A program made the position numbers and the translations under genes. Positions 1 through 9,738 of a stretch of DNA of 64,000 nt are shown here, one piece after another. This DNA is from Solibacillus faecavium. GTDB taxonomy: Bacteria > Bacillota > Bacilli > Bacillales_A > Planococcaceae. The stretch spans positions 124,001-188,000 of the forward strand of contig NZ_JACSPZ010000006.1 in the NCBI RefSeq assembly GCF_014836905.1. The letters are read 5' to 3'. Within the stretch, counting starts at the first letter, position 1. Every line of letters begins with the position of its first letter. The notes under the pieces were generated by a model. That model was given only the letters and a program-made list of their open reading frames with translations, was not told where the DNA came from and did no database searches.

Positions 1-1
1 C

Positions 2-484
2 GGATTTTCAATTGGGACATTGTATGAATATATTCGGACTAAGGAAGATGTTTTATTTTTAGTATGTGACAATATCTTCAATGAAGTGACGGAATGTTTA
101 TTGGAATTTCCTTCTGAAATAGGTTCAGTGGCAAGTTTGGAAAAAGCAATTCGTCAATATTATCTGCTCATTGATAAAATGCCTGAAGAGTTTACGATTA
201 TGTACCAGGAAACGAAGTCACTGCCGAAAGAAGCAATGCATTATATTCTCGACAAGGAGATTGAAATGGTCGCGATTTTTGAGCGTATACTAAAAGATTG
301 TGTCGACTCTGGTAATTTATCGTTATCAAACGATGCCATCTATTTGGCGGCGCATCAAATTGTCGTTCAGGGGCAAAGTTGGGCTTTCCGTAAATGGGCG
401 TTACAAAAACGCTATACAATTGAAGAATATATTGAATTGCAAACAACAATGTTTTTACAAGGCATTATGCAGTTTGAAAAATAA
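2..484 (+). CDS. TetR/AcrR-family transcriptional regulator, 5' end outside window
   Basis: This is the C-terminal 160 residues of a regulator whose start lies before the window; the frame is already open at base 2. The first visible residues (GFSIGTLYEYIRTKEDVL) match the end of a TetR helix-turn-helix, where the recognition helix is followed by a Tyr-x-Tyr and a Lys. The remaining helical part is the variable ligand-binding and dimer domain. The stop at 482-484 is 92 bases before icmF on the same strand, so it probably controls icmF or an acyl-CoA pathway. The ligand and operator cannot be told from the sequence. FadR-like control of acyl-CoA genes is a possibility and is inference only. 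Confidence 0.85.
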   Translation, partial: GFSIGTLYEYIRTKEDVLFLVCDNIFNEVTECLLEFPSEIGSVASLEKAIRQYYLLIDKMPEEFTIMYQETKSLPKEAMHYILDKEIEMVAIFERILKDCVDSGNLSLSNDAIYLAAHQIVVQGQSWAFRKWALQKRYTIEEYIELQTTMFLQGIMQFEK

Positions 485-576
485 GAAAGGAAAAACGCCA
501 TGTAGAGCAACTATTTTAGGAAGTGTGCTTTGTATGGTGTTTTTTCATTATTTCACTATAACAAAGGGGTAATAAA

Positions 577-3500
577 ATGGGGAAAATTGAAGTATACAAA
601 CCAAAAAATCATATTCGTTTCGTTACAGCATCTAGTCTTTTTGATGGTCATGATGCTTCGATTAATATTATGCGCCGAATTTTACAATCAAGTGGTGCAG
701 AAGTAATTCACTTAGGTCACAACCGTTCAGTAGAGGAAGTTGTTAACGCTGCTATACAGGAAGACGCACAAGGGATAGCGATATCATCATACCAAGGTGG
801 ACATATGGAATATTTTAAATATATGTATGACCTACTGCGTGAAAAAGGTGCCCCGCATATTAAGATTTTTGGCGGTGGTGGGGGAGTTATTTTACCACGT
901 GAAATTAAAGAGCTCCATGAGTATGGGATTGCCGGCATTTTCTCGCCGGAGGATGGTCGTCAATTAGGCTTACAAGGAATGATTAATAAAAAGCTAGAAG
1001 GCGCGGACTTTTCTACATTAAAAGGGAGTTATAAAGAGCTTTTAGAAAAGCTTTCGACAGATACACCGGAAGTTTTGGCGAATTTAATAACAGCTGCCGA
1101 AAATGGTGATGGAGAAGAGATTCAAAATATGCTGCAGCTTGTACGTAGCAAGAACTTAAACACACCAGTTATTGGAATTACCGGTACTGGTGGCGCAGGG
1201 AAATCTTCATTAACGGATGAATTAATCCGCCGTTTCCTGCAAGAGTTTCCGGATAAAAAGCTCGCTATTATATCAGTCGATCCAACGAAGCAAAAAACAG
1301 GCGGTGCATTGCTTGGTGACCGTATTCGTATGAATGCCATCTTTAATAATCGGGTTTATATGCGTAGTTTGGCAACACGTGGCTCGCATACAGAATTATC
1401 AAGCTCAATTGGCGATGTACTCGATGTAGTACGAGCAGCAGGATTTGACTTAATTCTTGTCGAAACAAGCGGCATTGGGCAAGGGGACGCAGAAATCACA
1501 AAATATACAGATCTTTCAATGTATGTAATGACAAGTGAGTTTGGTGCGCCAACACAGCTCGAAAAAATCGATATGATAGATTTTGCTGACTTAATCGCAA
1601 TCAATAAATTCGAGCGAAAAGGCTCAGAAGATGCACTACGCCAAGTGCAAAAACAATTCCAGCGTTCACGTGAGCTATGGGAAGAGCCAATTGAACAAAT
1701 GCCGGTATTCGGGACAATCGCTTCACAATTTAACGATTTAGGAACGAATTCATTGTTTGCTGCACTCGTATCCAAAATCAACGAAAAGTTCGGCTACAAT
1801 TGGGAAACTTCCTATGAGCAATTTGTGAAAACCCAAAAGCAAAACATTGTCATCCCAAATGATCGCCGCTACTATTTACGCGAAATATCAGAAACAGTAC
1901 GTAACTATCATAAGCATGCAGAACAACAGGCAAACCTCGCAACAAAATGGTATCAGCTCGAAGGAACAAAAGCATTGCTGAACGAAAGTGAAACAGCATT
2001 GATATTGTCGATTAATTCTTTATTGGAAGGGGTACAAAATGAACTAACAGCAGAATCAAAGCGTATTCTAAAAAATTGGCAAACATTAAAAGAAGCGTAT
2101 GCGGGTGATGAGCTAATTACTAAAGTTCGCGATAAAGAAATTAAAACCATTTTACGAACAGAGTCTTTGGCCGGCTTAAAAATTCCAAAAGTAGCATTAC
2201 CGGGCTATAAAGATTACGGTGAAATTTTACGCTGGGTGTATAAAGAAAATGTACCAGGGGAATTCCCTTATACAGCAGGCGTGTTTCCGTTCAAACGCGA
2301 AGGAGAAGATCCGAAACGTCAATTTGCTGGAGAAGGAACACCAGAACGTACAAATAAAAGGTTCCATTATTTATCGAAGGATGATGATGCAAAGCGCCTA
2401 TCAACTGCATTTGACTCAGTAACACTATATGGGGAGGACCCTCATACACGCCCGGATATTTACGGGAAGGTTGGCGAATCAGGAGTAAGTATATGTACAC
2501 TTGAAGATATGAAGAAGCTTTATGCAGGCTTTGATTTATGTGCACCTTCAACGTCCGTTTCGATGACTATAAATGGACCGGCACCGATTATTTTGGCGAT
2601 GTTTATGAATACAGCAATAGATCAACAAGTACGTAAGCGTGAACAAGAGCTTGGTCGTACATTAACTATAGAAGAGTTTACAGAAACAAGAGAACAAACA
2701 TTGCAAGTTGTGCGCGGTACTGTACAAGCGGATATATTAAAAGAAGATCAAGGGCAAAACACATGCATCTTCTCTACAGAATTTGCACTGCGTATGATGG
2801 GAGATATTCAACAATATTTCATCGATCATAAAGTCCGCAATTACTATTCTGTTTCGATTTCGGGTTATCATATTGCCGAAGCAGGAGCAAATCCAATTTC
2901 ACAGCTAGCATTTACACTCGCAAATGGCTTTACGTATGTGGAATACTATTTAAGTCGTGGTATGAATATCGATGATTTTGCACCGAACTTAAGTTTCTTC
3001 TTCTCAAATGGTCTGGACCCTGAATATACAGTGATCGGCCGTGTAGCCCGCCGTATTTGGGCAGTCGTTATGCGTGAGAAATACGGTGCAAATGAACGCT
3101 CACAAAAGCTAAAGTATCATATCCAAACATCGGGTCGCAGCCTGCACGCACAAGAAATCGATTTTAATGATATTCGTACAACATTACAGGCATTAATGGC
3201 GTTACAGGATAACTGTAATTCATTGCATACAAATGCATATGATGAGGCTATAACTACTCCGACAGAAGAATCGGTTCGTCGTGCAATGGCGATTCAAATG
3301 ATTATTACAAAAGAGCATGGTTTATCGAAAAATGAGAACCCTTTACAAGGCGCTTTCATTATCGAGGAGCTTACACAATTGGTGGAGCAGGCAGTGCTTG
3401 AGGAATTTGATCGCATGAATGATCGCGGTGGTGTGCTCGGTGCGATGGAAACACAGTATCAGCGCGGAAAAATTCAGGAAGAATCAATGTATTACGAGCA

Positions 3501-3819
3501 TTTAAAGCATTCAGGGCAACTGCCGATTATTGGGGTGAATACGTACCTAAATCCAAATCCGCCTTCTGAGGATACGATCAATAATATGGAGATTGCACGT
3601 GCCTCAAAAGAAGAAAAGGATTTACAAATTGCTAATTTAGAAAGTTTTAAAGGTGCAAATGCGGATATTTGTGCTGAAGCACTTAATAAGTTAAAGGAAG
3701 TTGCAAAAACGGGTGGCAATATTTTCGAAGAGCTTATGGAAACAGTAAAAGTAGCAAGCTTAGGGCAAATTACACAAGCACTTTATGAAGTTGGCGGTCA
3801 ATACCGACGCAATATGTAA
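577..3819 (+). CDS. icmF: Fused isobutyryl-CoA mutase IcmF (B12-dependent)
   Basis: This 1080-residue protein carries all parts of IcmF in one chain. A B12-binding domain lies near residues 12-140 with DGHDASIN, where the cobalamin-ligand His sits in a D-x-H motif. A MeaI-type G-protein chaperone domain has the P-loop GTGGAGKSS near residue 201. A linker follows, and the acyl-CoA mutase barrel runs from about residue 560 ([15 protein letters not shown]) to the end. IcmF interconverts isobutyryl-CoA and n-butyryl-CoA using adenosylcobalamin, and the G domain protects and loads the cofactor. Length and domain order fit the family. The start ATG has AAAGGGG upstream. The TetR gene just before it probably regulates it. 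Confidence 0.96.
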   Translation: MGKIEVYKPKNHIRFVTASSLFDGHDASINIMRRILQSSGAEVIHLGHNRSVEEVVNAAIQEDAQGIAISSYQGGHMEYFKYMYDLLREKGAPHIKIFGGGGGVILPREIKELHEYGIAGIFSPEDGRQLGLQGMINKKLEGADFSTLKGSYKELLEKLSTDTPEVLANLITAAENGDGEEIQNMLQLVRSKNLNTPVIGITGTGGAGKSSLTDELIRRFLQEFPDKKLAIISVDPTKQKTGGALLGDRIRMNAIFNNRVYMRSLATRGSHTELSSSIGDVLDVVRAAGFDLILVETSGIGQGDAEITKYTDLSMYVMTSEFGAPTQLEKIDMIDFADLIAINKFERKGSEDALRQVQKQFQRSRELWEEPIEQMPVFGTIASQFNDLGTNSLFAALVSKINEKFGYNWETSYEQFVKTQKQNIVIPNDRRYYLREISETVRNYHKHAEQQANLATKWYQLEGTKALLNESETALILSINSLLEGVQNELTAESKRILKNWQTLKEAYAGDELITKVRDKEIKTILRTESLAGLKIPKVALPGYKDYGEILRWVYKENVPGEFPYTAGVFPFKREGEDPKRQFAGEGTPERTNKRFHYLSKDDDAKRLSTAFDSVTLYGEDPHTRPDIYGKVGESGVSICTLEDMKKLYAGFDLCAPSTSVSMTINGPAPIILAMFMNTAIDQQVRKREQELGRTLTIEEFTETREQTLQVVRGTVQADILKEDQGQNTCIFSTEFALRMMGDIQQYFIDHKVRNYYSVSISGYHIAEAGANPISQLAFTLANGFTYVEYYLSRGMNIDDFAPNLSFFFSNGLDPEYTVIGRVARRIWAVVMREKYGANERSQKLKYHIQTSGRSLHAQEIDFNDIRTTLQALMALQDNCNSLHTNAYDEAITTPTEESVRRAMAIQMIITKEHGLSKNENPLQGAFIIEELTQLVEQAVLEEFDRMNDRGGVLGAMETQYQRGKIQEESMYYEHLKHSGQLPIIGVNTYLNPNPPSEDTINNMEIARASKEEKDLQIANLESFKGANADICAEALNKLKEVAKTGGNIFEELMETVKVASLGQITQALYEVGGQYRRNM

Positions 3820-3845
3820 TAGAAAAAGCAAAAAATCACTAATAT

Positions 3846-3862
3846 TTTGCAAAAATTGCAAA
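3846..3862. repeat. Perfect 7-3-7 inverted repeat, operator-like
   Basis: TTTGCAA, three bases AAA, then TTGCAAA form a perfect palindrome 26 bases after the icmF stop. The three-base loop and lack of a U-run make an operator more likely than a terminator. No protein can be assigned to it. Confidence 0.3.
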
Positions 3863-3947
3863 TAAATTAATTTGGCATACCACGTGGACAGTAAATTTCG
3901 TTATACTAGTAAACACATGATATTTTAAAGGAAGAAGGTGCGGCATT

Positions 3948-4106
3948 GTGCAGCAATATTTACATTACATTTTGATATTAGCATGCCTGATCGCAACCTT
4001 CTTTTTATACAATCAGCAATTAGCAGCAGTCCCTTTGCTGATATTATCATTCATTTTATTTTATGTAGCATATAAAAAAGCAACAAATTTAAAAAACAAG
4101 AAATGA
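3948..4106 (+). CDS. Small membrane protein, 52 residues, unknown
   Basis: A GTG-started frame of 52 codons sits in the icmF-rpoE gap. A good ribosome site (AAGGAAGAAGG) precedes the GTG. The product would have two hydrophobic stretches (YLHYILILACLIATFFLY and VPLLILSFILFYVAY) joined by a short polar loop, and ends in a basic tail KKATNLKNKK. That layout predicts a two-helix inner-membrane protein. I do not recognise the family. It is 137 bases upstream of rpoE on the same strand. Support is the ribosome site plus the amphipathic organisation, so it is likely but not certain to be translated. Confidence 0.6.
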   Translation: MQQYLHYILILACLIATFFLYNQQLAAVPLLILSFILFYVAYKKATNLKNKK

Positions 4107-4242
4107 AACTAGCATAGTGATGGCATGTTTGTATATAATGGGTATTATGCTTATCTTCATTCGGCTGGTGTTTGAGTGTGGTTGAATGAACATAGTGCCT
4201 CTGGATAAATAGATATGTAAGATAAGAAAGGACGTGCACGAT

Positions 4243-4812
4243 TTGAACTTTCGTGGTATGACAGATGAACAATTAGCAGAAGAGTCATTAATCGACTTAG
4301 CATACGCACTACTAGAAGAAAAAAAACAAGCAATGCCTTTAAATGAATTATTAAAAGGTATCCAAGAATTAAATGGAATTTCCGATGAAAACTTGAAATC
4401 TCGTTTAGTGCAATTTTATACAGACTTAAATGTAGAAGGTCGTTTCTTATTAAACCAGGAAAATGGTTGGGGATTACGTGAATGGTATAAAGTAGAAACA
4501 ATCGAAGAAGAAACTGCACCGACTATTAAGACGCGTAAAAAGAAAGCTAAAGTCGCGGATGACGAAGATGAAGAAGTACTTGACCTTGAAGAAGAGGATG
4601 TATTATTCGAGGAAGATTATGATGAATTCGTAGACGACGAAGACGATGAAGATGAAGTGGAAGAAGACATCGACTTTGTAGAAGAAGACATCGAGGAAAT
4701 CGACGCCGACATCGATGAAGAGCTGATCGATGAAGATGATACATTTATTATCGAGGATGACGACGAAGAGGAATTGGATGAAGAGCTGGAAGAGGAAGAA
4801 GATTTAAAATAA
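4243..4812 (+). CDS. rpoE: DNA-directed RNA polymerase delta subunit
   Basis: The N-terminal half (about residues 1-90) is the folded HARE-HTH domain of the delta subunit, with the family match FYTDLNVEGRFLLNQ and WGLREWY. The C-terminal half is almost entirely Asp and Glu, as in Bacillus RpoE. Delta binds RNA polymerase, speeds its recycling and makes initiation more sensitive to initiating NTP levels. I chose the TTG at 4243 because the AAAGGA ribosome site lies 10 bases before it. A GTG at 4234 is in frame but only one base from that site. The protein is 189 residues. rpoE followed by pyrG is the normal Bacillales order. Confidence 0.93.
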   Translation: MNFRGMTDEQLAEESLIDLAYALLEEKKQAMPLNELLKGIQELNGISDENLKSRLVQFYTDLNVEGRFLLNQENGWGLREWYKVETIEEETAPTIKTRKKKAKVADDEDEEVLDLEEEDVLFEEDYDEFVDDEDDEDEVEEDIDFVEEDIEEIDADIDEELIDEDDTFIIEDDDEEELDEELEEEEDLK

Positions 4813-4842
4813 GTAGTGTTTCAATTGAAAAATTGAAAGTGC

Positions 4843-4885
4843 TTGACTTCTTTTTCAGTTACGTATAATCTTTTACTTGGGCTCC
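4843..4885 (+). promoter_or_regulatory. pyrG promoter and GGG transcription start
   Basis: TTGACT at 4843-4848 and TATAAT at 4864-4869 (15-base spacer) precede GGGCTCC at 4879-4885. In Bacillus subtilis the pyrG transcript begins GGGCUCC, and low CTP makes polymerase stutter and add extra G residues. Those G residues then pair with the C-rich arm of the leader terminator. The same sequence is seen here. The distance from the -10 box to the G-run is a little long, so the exact start is inferred. Confidence 0.8.
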
Positions 4886-4915
4886 TTTAAAAAGGAGATT
4901 GACCGTATAAGTAAT

Positions 4916-4963
4916 ACGCTCCCCCTGCAAACTGATGCAGGAGGAGCGTTTTTTATTTTTTTA
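4916..4963 (+). terminator. pyrG leader terminator of CTP-sensing attenuator
   Basis: ACGCTCCCCCTGCA (4916-4929) pairs with TGCAGGAGGAGCGT (4936-4949) as 14 pairs with one mismatch around a 6-base loop, followed by a long T-run. It lies between the pyrG promoter and gene. The CTCCCCC run in the left arm is the expected target for a poly-G tract made at low CTP, which would open the terminator. Confidence 0.85.
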
Positions 4964-5051
4964 TATGTATATTAGAAAAACATTCACTTGCTTCAAGTAA
5001 GTAACCGGGTGTTTTTCTAATTTGTTTTAGAAAGAAGGAGGAATTTATTAT

Positions 5052-6656
5052 ATGACAAAGTATATATTCGTAACAGGTGGGGTAGTATCATCTCTTGGTA
5101 AAGGAATTGTAGCTGCTTCTTTAGGTCGTTTATTAAAAAACCGTGGATTGGAAGTAACAATCCAAAAGTTTGATCCGTATTTAAACATCGATCCAGGTAC
5201 AATGAGCCCTTACCAGCACGGTGAAGTTTTCGTTACTGATGATGGTGCAGAGGCGGATTTAGACTTAGGACACTATGAGCGTTTCATTGATATTAATTTA
5301 GGAAAACACTCAACAGTAACTTCTGGTAAAGTATATCAGTCTGTATTGAATAAAGAGCGCCGTGGTGACTACAACGGTGGCACAGTTCAAGTAATTCCTC
5401 ATGTAACAAATGAAATTAAAGACCGTATTCAACGTGCAGGCCGTGAAACTTCGGCGGATGTGGTAATTACGGAAATTGGCGGTACAGTAGGTGACTTCGA
5501 ATCCCTTTCTTTCCTTGAAGCAATTCGTCAAATGCGTCGTGATCTAGGTCATGAAAATGTCATGTATATCCACTGTACATTAATGCCTTACATCGCGGCT
5601 GCAGGAGAAATGAAGACAAAACCAACACAGCACTCTGTAAAAGAGTTACGTTCATTAGGTATTCAGCCAAACATTATCGTTTTACGTACTGAACAGCCGG
5701 TACCTCAGGATATGAAAGAGAAAATTGCACTATTTTGTGACGTGCAATCTTCTGATATTATCGAATCGCGTGATGCCGAACATTTATATGAAGTGCCATT
5801 AAACTTACATGCACAAGGATTCGACCAAATCGTTCTTGACCACTTCCGCATTAGCGCACCACAGGCAAATATGGAAGATTGGAAAGACCTTGTACATTTA
5901 GTGAAAAACTTAGAACATAAAACACGTATCGCTTTAGTCGGTAAATATGTGGAGCTACAAGATGCTTATATTTCTGTAGTAGAAGCATTGAAGCATGCAG
6001 GTTATGTTTACAATTCAGATATTGAAATCGATTGGATCAATGCTGAAAATATTACTGCTGAAAACGTGGAGCAATTATTAGGACAAGTAGACGGTATTTT
6101 AGTACCAGGTGGTTTCGGTGACCGCGGTGTTGAAGGGAAAATCGAATCCATTCGCTATGCTCGTGAAAATGACATTCCGTTCTTCGGTATTTGTTTAGGT
6201 ATGCAAATGGCTACTGTAGAATTTGCGCGTAATGTAATGGGCTTGGATGGTGCACATTCAACAGAATTAGATAAAAACACGAAGTACCCAATCATTGATT
6301 TCTTACCAGATCAATCTGAGGATACAGATTTAGGCGGTACGTTACGTCTTGGACTATATCCATGTAAATTAAAAGAAGGATCACGTGCACGTGCGGCATA
6401 CAACGGTGAAGAGTTAGTGTATGAGCGTCACCGTCACCGCTACGAGTTTAACAATGAATTCCGTGAAGCAATGGAAGCGGAAGGTATGGTATTCTCAGGT
6501 GTATCACCTGATAATAAGTTAGTGGAAATCGTTGAATTACCAGAGAAAAAATTCTTTGTGGCAGGTCAATTCCACCCAGAATTAATTTCTCGCCCACAAC
6601 GCCCACAGCCACTATTCCGTGAGTTTGTTGGAGCTGCGTTTAACAACCGAAAATAA
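5052..6656 (+). CDS. pyrG: CTP synthase
   Basis: The enzyme aminates UTP to CTP using ATP and glutamine, the last step of de novo pyrimidine nucleotide synthesis. The 534 residues match the family length. The synthase domain starts [18 protein letters not shown] with its P-loop. The C-terminal glutaminase domain shows the oxyanion region VPGGFGDRG, the nucleophile in FFGICLGMQ (Cys381) and the His-Glu pair in [10 protein letters not shown]. An AGAAGGAGG ribosome site precedes the ATG. It stands alone between its attenuator and a terminator at 6666. Confidence 0.98.
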   Translation: MTKYIFVTGGVVSSLGKGIVAASLGRLLKNRGLEVTIQKFDPYLNIDPGTMSPYQHGEVFVTDDGAEADLDLGHYERFIDINLGKHSTVTSGKVYQSVLNKERRGDYNGGTVQVIPHVTNEIKDRIQRAGRETSADVVITEIGGTVGDFESLSFLEAIRQMRRDLGHENVMYIHCTLMPYIAAAGEMKTKPTQHSVKELRSLGIQPNIIVLRTEQPVPQDMKEKIALFCDVQSSDIIESRDAEHLYEVPLNLHAQGFDQIVLDHFRISAPQANMEDWKDLVHLVKNLEHKTRIALVGKYVELQDAYISVVEALKHAGYVYNSDIEIDWINAENITAENVEQLLGQVDGILVPGGFGDRGVEGKIESIRYARENDIPFFGICLGMQMATVEFARNVMGLDGAHSTELDKNTKYPIIDFLPDQSEDTDLGGTLRLGLYPCKLKEGSRARAAYNGEELVYERHRHRYEFNNEFREAMEAEGMVFSGVSPDNKLVEIVELPEKKFFVAGQFHPELISRPQRPQPLFREFVGAAFNNRK

Positions 6657-6665
6657 CACTTTAGT

Positions 6666-6702
6666 AGCGTGTCCTATTTTAAATGGGGCACGCTTTTATT
6701 TT
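6666..6702 (+). terminator. Terminator after pyrG
   Basis: AGCGTGTCC pairs with GGGCACGCT around an 11-base loop, followed by TTTTATTTT, nine bases after the pyrG stop. Confidence 0.8.
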
Positions 6703-6723
6703 GGGGAAACTGAAAATCCGTAT

Positions 6724-6763
6724 AAAAAACGACCCCTATTACGTATTGAAACGTAATAAGAAT
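6724..6763 (-). terminator. Probable terminator of ywjG
   Basis: TATTACGT and ACGTAATA (6737-6744, 6751-6758) form a perfect stem. Read on the minus strand it is followed by a T-run (TTTTTTATA), just beyond the ywjG stop. Confidence 0.55.
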
Positions 6764-6773
6764 CGTTTGCGAA

Positions 6774-7337
6774 TTAAGCAAATGGAGAAATAGACTCCTC
6801 TTCGTCATCTTCTTCATCATCGACCAGCATTTCATCAAATTCCATTTTAATTGCTTCATAAATATATAAAGCAGCCATTAAATGAGGAAATACAATTCGC
6901 TCACCAAGCTTTGTTGGATGGGGTAAAATTCCCCCACGTACTTTTAATGAAATATACGTATAGGCAAGCTCGCTTAATTTATTGCCGGTCTCAGCAACCT
7001 CACTTGCGACAGCTGCAAAGGGAATAAAGTCATCATGTAGTTTTTGCGCGAGCTTTAACGCTTGTTCATCCGTTGCATGCTGCGTAAAAATAATGAGACG
7101 ATCGGCTGGCAGCAACTCTACCTCATCCGTATAACGGGCAAACTTTGCAAAAGGATTTGCGCCAAGCTCTGCATGGATTGCGACAGCTTCCATTTCACCA
7201 AAAGCAGCAAAGTAAATAGTTCCTTGCCCGATTGCCGCCTGTGCCAATAAACGGGCTGTTTCCTCAATCGGTTCTTCTTCTGACTGTTGAATGCGCTGAA
7301 ATAGCCCTGTTAATTGAGTAGTTAAAATTTTAGACAT
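6774..7337 (-). CDS. ywjG: DUF2529 family protein YwjG
   Basis: A 187-residue cytoplasmic protein of the DUF2529 family, found in Bacillales beside spo0F. The fold resembles sugar-isomerase (SIS-like) domains: repeated alternating strands and helices such as GTIYFAAFGEMEAVA and DRLIIFTQHA. The tail is acidic (LVDDEEDDEEESISPFA). No catalytic residues can be named and the function is not established. It is transcribed away from spo0F, and its ATG has a GGTGGAATT ribosome site on the minus strand. Assignment rests on sequence and on the pyrG-ywjG-spo0F order. Confidence 0.88.
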   Translation of the reverse strand: MSKILTTQLTGLFQRIQQSEEEPIEETARLLAQAAIGQGTIYFAAFGEMEAVAIHAELGANPFAKFARYTDEVELLPADRLIIFTQHATDEQALKLAQKLHDDFIPFAAVASEVAETGNKLSELAYTYISLKVRGGILPHPTKLGERIVFPHLMAALYIYEAIKMEFDEMLVDDEEDDEEESISPFA

Positions 7338-7406
7338 AATTCCACCTCAAAGCTATTATAAAATTGTGCTCAAGAAAAAGCAAAATCATATATACTTATT
7401 GTAAAA

Positions 7407-7435
7407 GAAGGAAAATAAAGATAAAAATTGAATTT
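7407..7435 (+). promoter_or_regulatory. Sigma-H type promoter of spo0F
   Basis: GAAGGAAAA (7407-7415) fits the sigma-H -35 consensus RnAGGAWWW, and ATTGAATTT (7427-7435) fits the -10 consensus RnnGAATWW, with an 11-base spacer. Bacillus spo0F is known to be transcribed by sigma-H. The match is by eye. Confidence 0.7.
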
Positions 7436-7472
7436 AGTAATATAAAATCATTATCGTAAATGGGGAATGACT

Positions 7473-7844
7473 ATGAGGGATATATTAATCGTAGATGATC
7501 AAAGAGGGATAAGGTTGCTGTTAGATGAATTATTTAAAAAAGAAGGATTTATTACACATCTGGCTGCAAATGGTTACGATGCATTAAAAATAGCAAAGGA
7601 AAATGCAATAGATTGCGTTTTACTGGATATGAAAATTCCTGGAATGGATGGATTGGAGATTTTAGCTCATTTAAAAAGTGAAAATCCAGATTTACCGGTA
7701 ATAATGATGACAGCGTACGTTGAACAGCATATGATTGATACCGCAACAGAACTCGGCGTGACAAAGTACTTCTCTAAGCCATTCAATATATTTGAAATAC
7801 GTGATGAGGTCAAAAAAATATTAACAATCCACGAAAAAATATAA
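7473..7844 (+). CDS. spo0F: Sporulation phosphorelay response regulator Spo0F
   Basis: A single-domain receiver of 123 residues that passes phosphate from sporulation histidine kinases to Spo0B. The acidic pocket is IVDDQRG (Asp8, Asp9). The phospho-acceptor is the Asp in VLLDMKIPGMDG (Asp52 here, the residue equal to Asp54 of Bacillus subtilis). The conserved Thr is in MMTAY and the Lys in FSKPF. There is no output domain. I chose the second ATG (7473) because GGGGA at 7462-7466 is spaced 6 bases from it and only abuts the ATG at 7467. It follows a sigma-H type promoter and ends in its own terminator. Confidence 0.95.
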   Translation: MRDILIVDDQRGIRLLLDELFKKEGFITHLAANGYDALKIAKENAIDCVLLDMKIPGMDGLEILAHLKSENPDLPVIMMTAYVEQHMIDTATELGVTKYFSKPFNIFEIRDEVKKILTIHEKI

Positions 7845-7857
7845 ATTAACCGGTGAG

Positions 7858-7886
7858 CAGGCAGTAGCGCATACTGTCTGTTTTTG
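7858..7886 (+). terminator. Terminator after spo0F
   Basis: CAGGCAGTA pairs with TACTGTCTG (one G-T pair) around a 5-base loop, followed by TTTTTG. Confidence 0.8.
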
Positions 7887-8030
7887 TTATGATTAATCTG
7901 ATTGTTTATATCAATTCTTTTAAATTTGCATAGAATTGACAATAGAAAAAATACTTAAAAAAAGCATATTGCACAAACTATGTTTTTCTAGTAGCAAACT
8001 ATTTATGTATCTTCGAGGAGGATTTTAATA

Positions 8031-8885
8031 ATGCCGTTAGTTTCAATGAAAGAAATGTTAATTAAAGCAAAAGCAGAAAGTTATGCAGTAGGTCAGTTCA
8101 ATATTAACAACTTAGAGTGGACACAAGCTATTCTACAGGCAGCAGAAGAAGAAAAATCACCGGTAATTTTAGGTGTGTCAGAAGGTGCCGGTAAATATAT
8201 GGGCGGATTCATTGCTGTTGTAAAAATGGTTGAGGGCTTAATGGAAAGCTATAAAACAACAGTTCCAGTTGCCATTCATTTAGACCATGGTTCGAGCTTC
8301 GATAAATGTAAAGAAGCAATCGATGCTGGCTTTACTTCTGTAATGATTGACGCTTCACATCATCCATTCGAAGAAAATATAGAAACAACAAAATCTGTTG
8401 TTGAATATGCTCATGCAAAAGGTGTTTCTGTAGAAGCTGAATTGGGTACAGTAGGTGGCGAGGAAGATGGTGTTATCGGTGGTATTATGTATGCTAACCC
8501 ACAAGAGTGCAAAGCTTTAGTGGAAGCTACAGGAATAGATTGCCTTGCACCAGCACTAGGTTCAGTACACGGTCCTTATAAAGGGGAGCCAAACTTAGGA
8601 TTCACTGAAATGGAAGAAATCTCTACACTAACGGATGTACCTTTAGTTTTACATGGTGGTACTGGAATTCCAACAAAGGATATTCAACGTTCTATCTCGT
8701 TAGGTACAGCTAAAATTAACGTAAATACAGAAAACCAAATCGCGGCGACTAAAGTGATCCGTGAATTTTTGGATGGCGACAAGAAAACATATGACCCACG
8801 AAAATATTTAGGGCCGGCTCGAGAAGCGATTAAAGCGACAGTTATCGGAAAAATGCGTGAATTCGGTAGCTCGGGGAAAGCTTAA
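8031..8885 (+). CDS. fbaA: Class II fructose-bisphosphate aldolase
   Basis: A zinc aldolase of glycolysis and gluconeogenesis that cleaves fructose 1,6-bisphosphate to dihydroxyacetone phosphate and glyceraldehyde 3-phosphate. The 284 residues show the class II signatures: [13 protein letters not shown] (catalytic Asp and zinc His), GSVHGPYKG and VLHGGTGI (zinc His residues), and the phosphate-binding NVNTENQ. The start follows a strong GAGGAGG ribosome site. Position between spo0F and tal is the usual Bacillales order. Confidence 0.97.
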   Translation: MPLVSMKEMLIKAKAESYAVGQFNINNLEWTQAILQAAEEEKSPVILGVSEGAGKYMGGFIAVVKMVEGLMESYKTTVPVAIHLDHGSSFDKCKEAIDAGFTSVMIDASHHPFEENIETTKSVVEYAHAKGVSVEAELGTVGGEEDGVIGGIMYANPQECKALVEATGIDCLAPALGSVHGPYKGEPNLGFTEMEEISTLTDVPLVLHGGTGIPTKDIQRSISLGTAKINVNTENQIAATKVIREFLDGDKKTYDPRKYLGPAREAIKATVIGKMREFGSSGKA

Positions 8886-8899
8886 CAAATAAATGATTC

Positions 8900-8938
8900 C
8901 ACAAAAGAAATGCGCAAAGTAGAGCACATTTCTTTGTG
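8900..8938 (+). terminator. Hairpin after fbaA, weak terminator
   Basis: CACAAAAGAAATG pairs with CATTTCTTTGTG with one bulged A. No clear U-run follows, so it may protect mRNA rather than end transcription. Confidence 0.4.
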
Positions 8939-9023
8939 AACACTTGTTTTCAACTTCAAGCATCTCGTTCACAACTGGGCGGGATGTGTTTTTCTAAGTA
9001 CACATAAATCGGAGGACATATAA

Positions 9024-9674
9024 ATGAAATTTTTTATTGATACAGCAAACTTTGACGAGATTAAAGAAGCATACTCTTGGGGTATTCTTTCAGGTGTAAC
9101 AACAAACCCTTCATTAGTAGCGAAAGAATCAGGTGTAAATTTCCACGATCGCTTACGTGAAATCGCGGAATTAGTAAACGGATCGGTGTCTGGTGAAGTA
9201 ATCTCTTTAGACGCTGAAGGCATGATTCGTGAAGGGGAAGAATTAGCGGCAATTCACCCAAACATTACTGTAAAACTGCCGATGACTCCAGATGGTTTAA
9301 AAGCATGTAAACACTTCTCTGAAAAAGGGATTAAAACAAATGTGACATTAATTTTCTCTGCAAACCAAGCATTAATGGCCGCTCGTGCAGGCGCATCATA
9401 TGTATCTCCATTTTTAGGACGTTTAGATGATATTGGTCAAGACGGTGTTGAATTAATTCGTGAAATTGCAGAAATGTTTGCAATCCATGAGATTGATACT
9501 GAAATAATTGCTGCTTCTATTCGTCATCCACAACATATTACGCAAGCTGCATTGGCAGGTGCACATATTGCAACTACACCATACAAAGTTTTACAGCAAC
9601 TGTTTAACCATCCATTAACAGCCAAAGGAATTGAAGGATTTTTAGCGGATTGGGCAAAGCGTGAAGGGAAATAA
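9024..9674 (+). CDS. tal: Transaldolase (TalC/MipB type)
   Basis: A 216-residue short transaldolase like Bacillus YwjH, acting in the non-oxidative pentose phosphate pathway by moving a dihydroxyacetone unit between sugar phosphates. Visible signatures are [13 protein letters not shown] at the start, [12 protein letters not shown], and the Schiff-base Lys in [15 protein letters not shown]. The late ASIRHPQH and ATTPYKVL segments are typical. Fructose 6-phosphate aldolase belongs to the same fold, so the exact activity is by gene order (fbaA-tal-murAB-glpX). A CGGAGGA ribosome site precedes the ATG. Confidence 0.94.
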   Translation: MKFFIDTANFDEIKEAYSWGILSGVTTNPSLVAKESGVNFHDRLREIAELVNGSVSGEVISLDAEGMIREGEELAAIHPNITVKLPMTPDGLKACKHFSEKGIKTNVTLIFSANQALMAARAGASYVSPFLGRLDDIGQDGVELIREIAEMFAIHEIDTEIIAASIRHPQHITQAALAGAHIATTPYKVLQQLFNHPLTAKGIEGFLADWAKREGK

Positions 9675-9738
9675 TAAGAATACTTCACAGCAATCTGGTT
9701 CATTGTGAAATTTGTCCAATTATAAGGGAGAACACAAA

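Noticed and set aside
4843-4963. T-box or known riboswitch before pyrG
   Set aside because: The leader is too short and fits the GGG-start attenuator fully.
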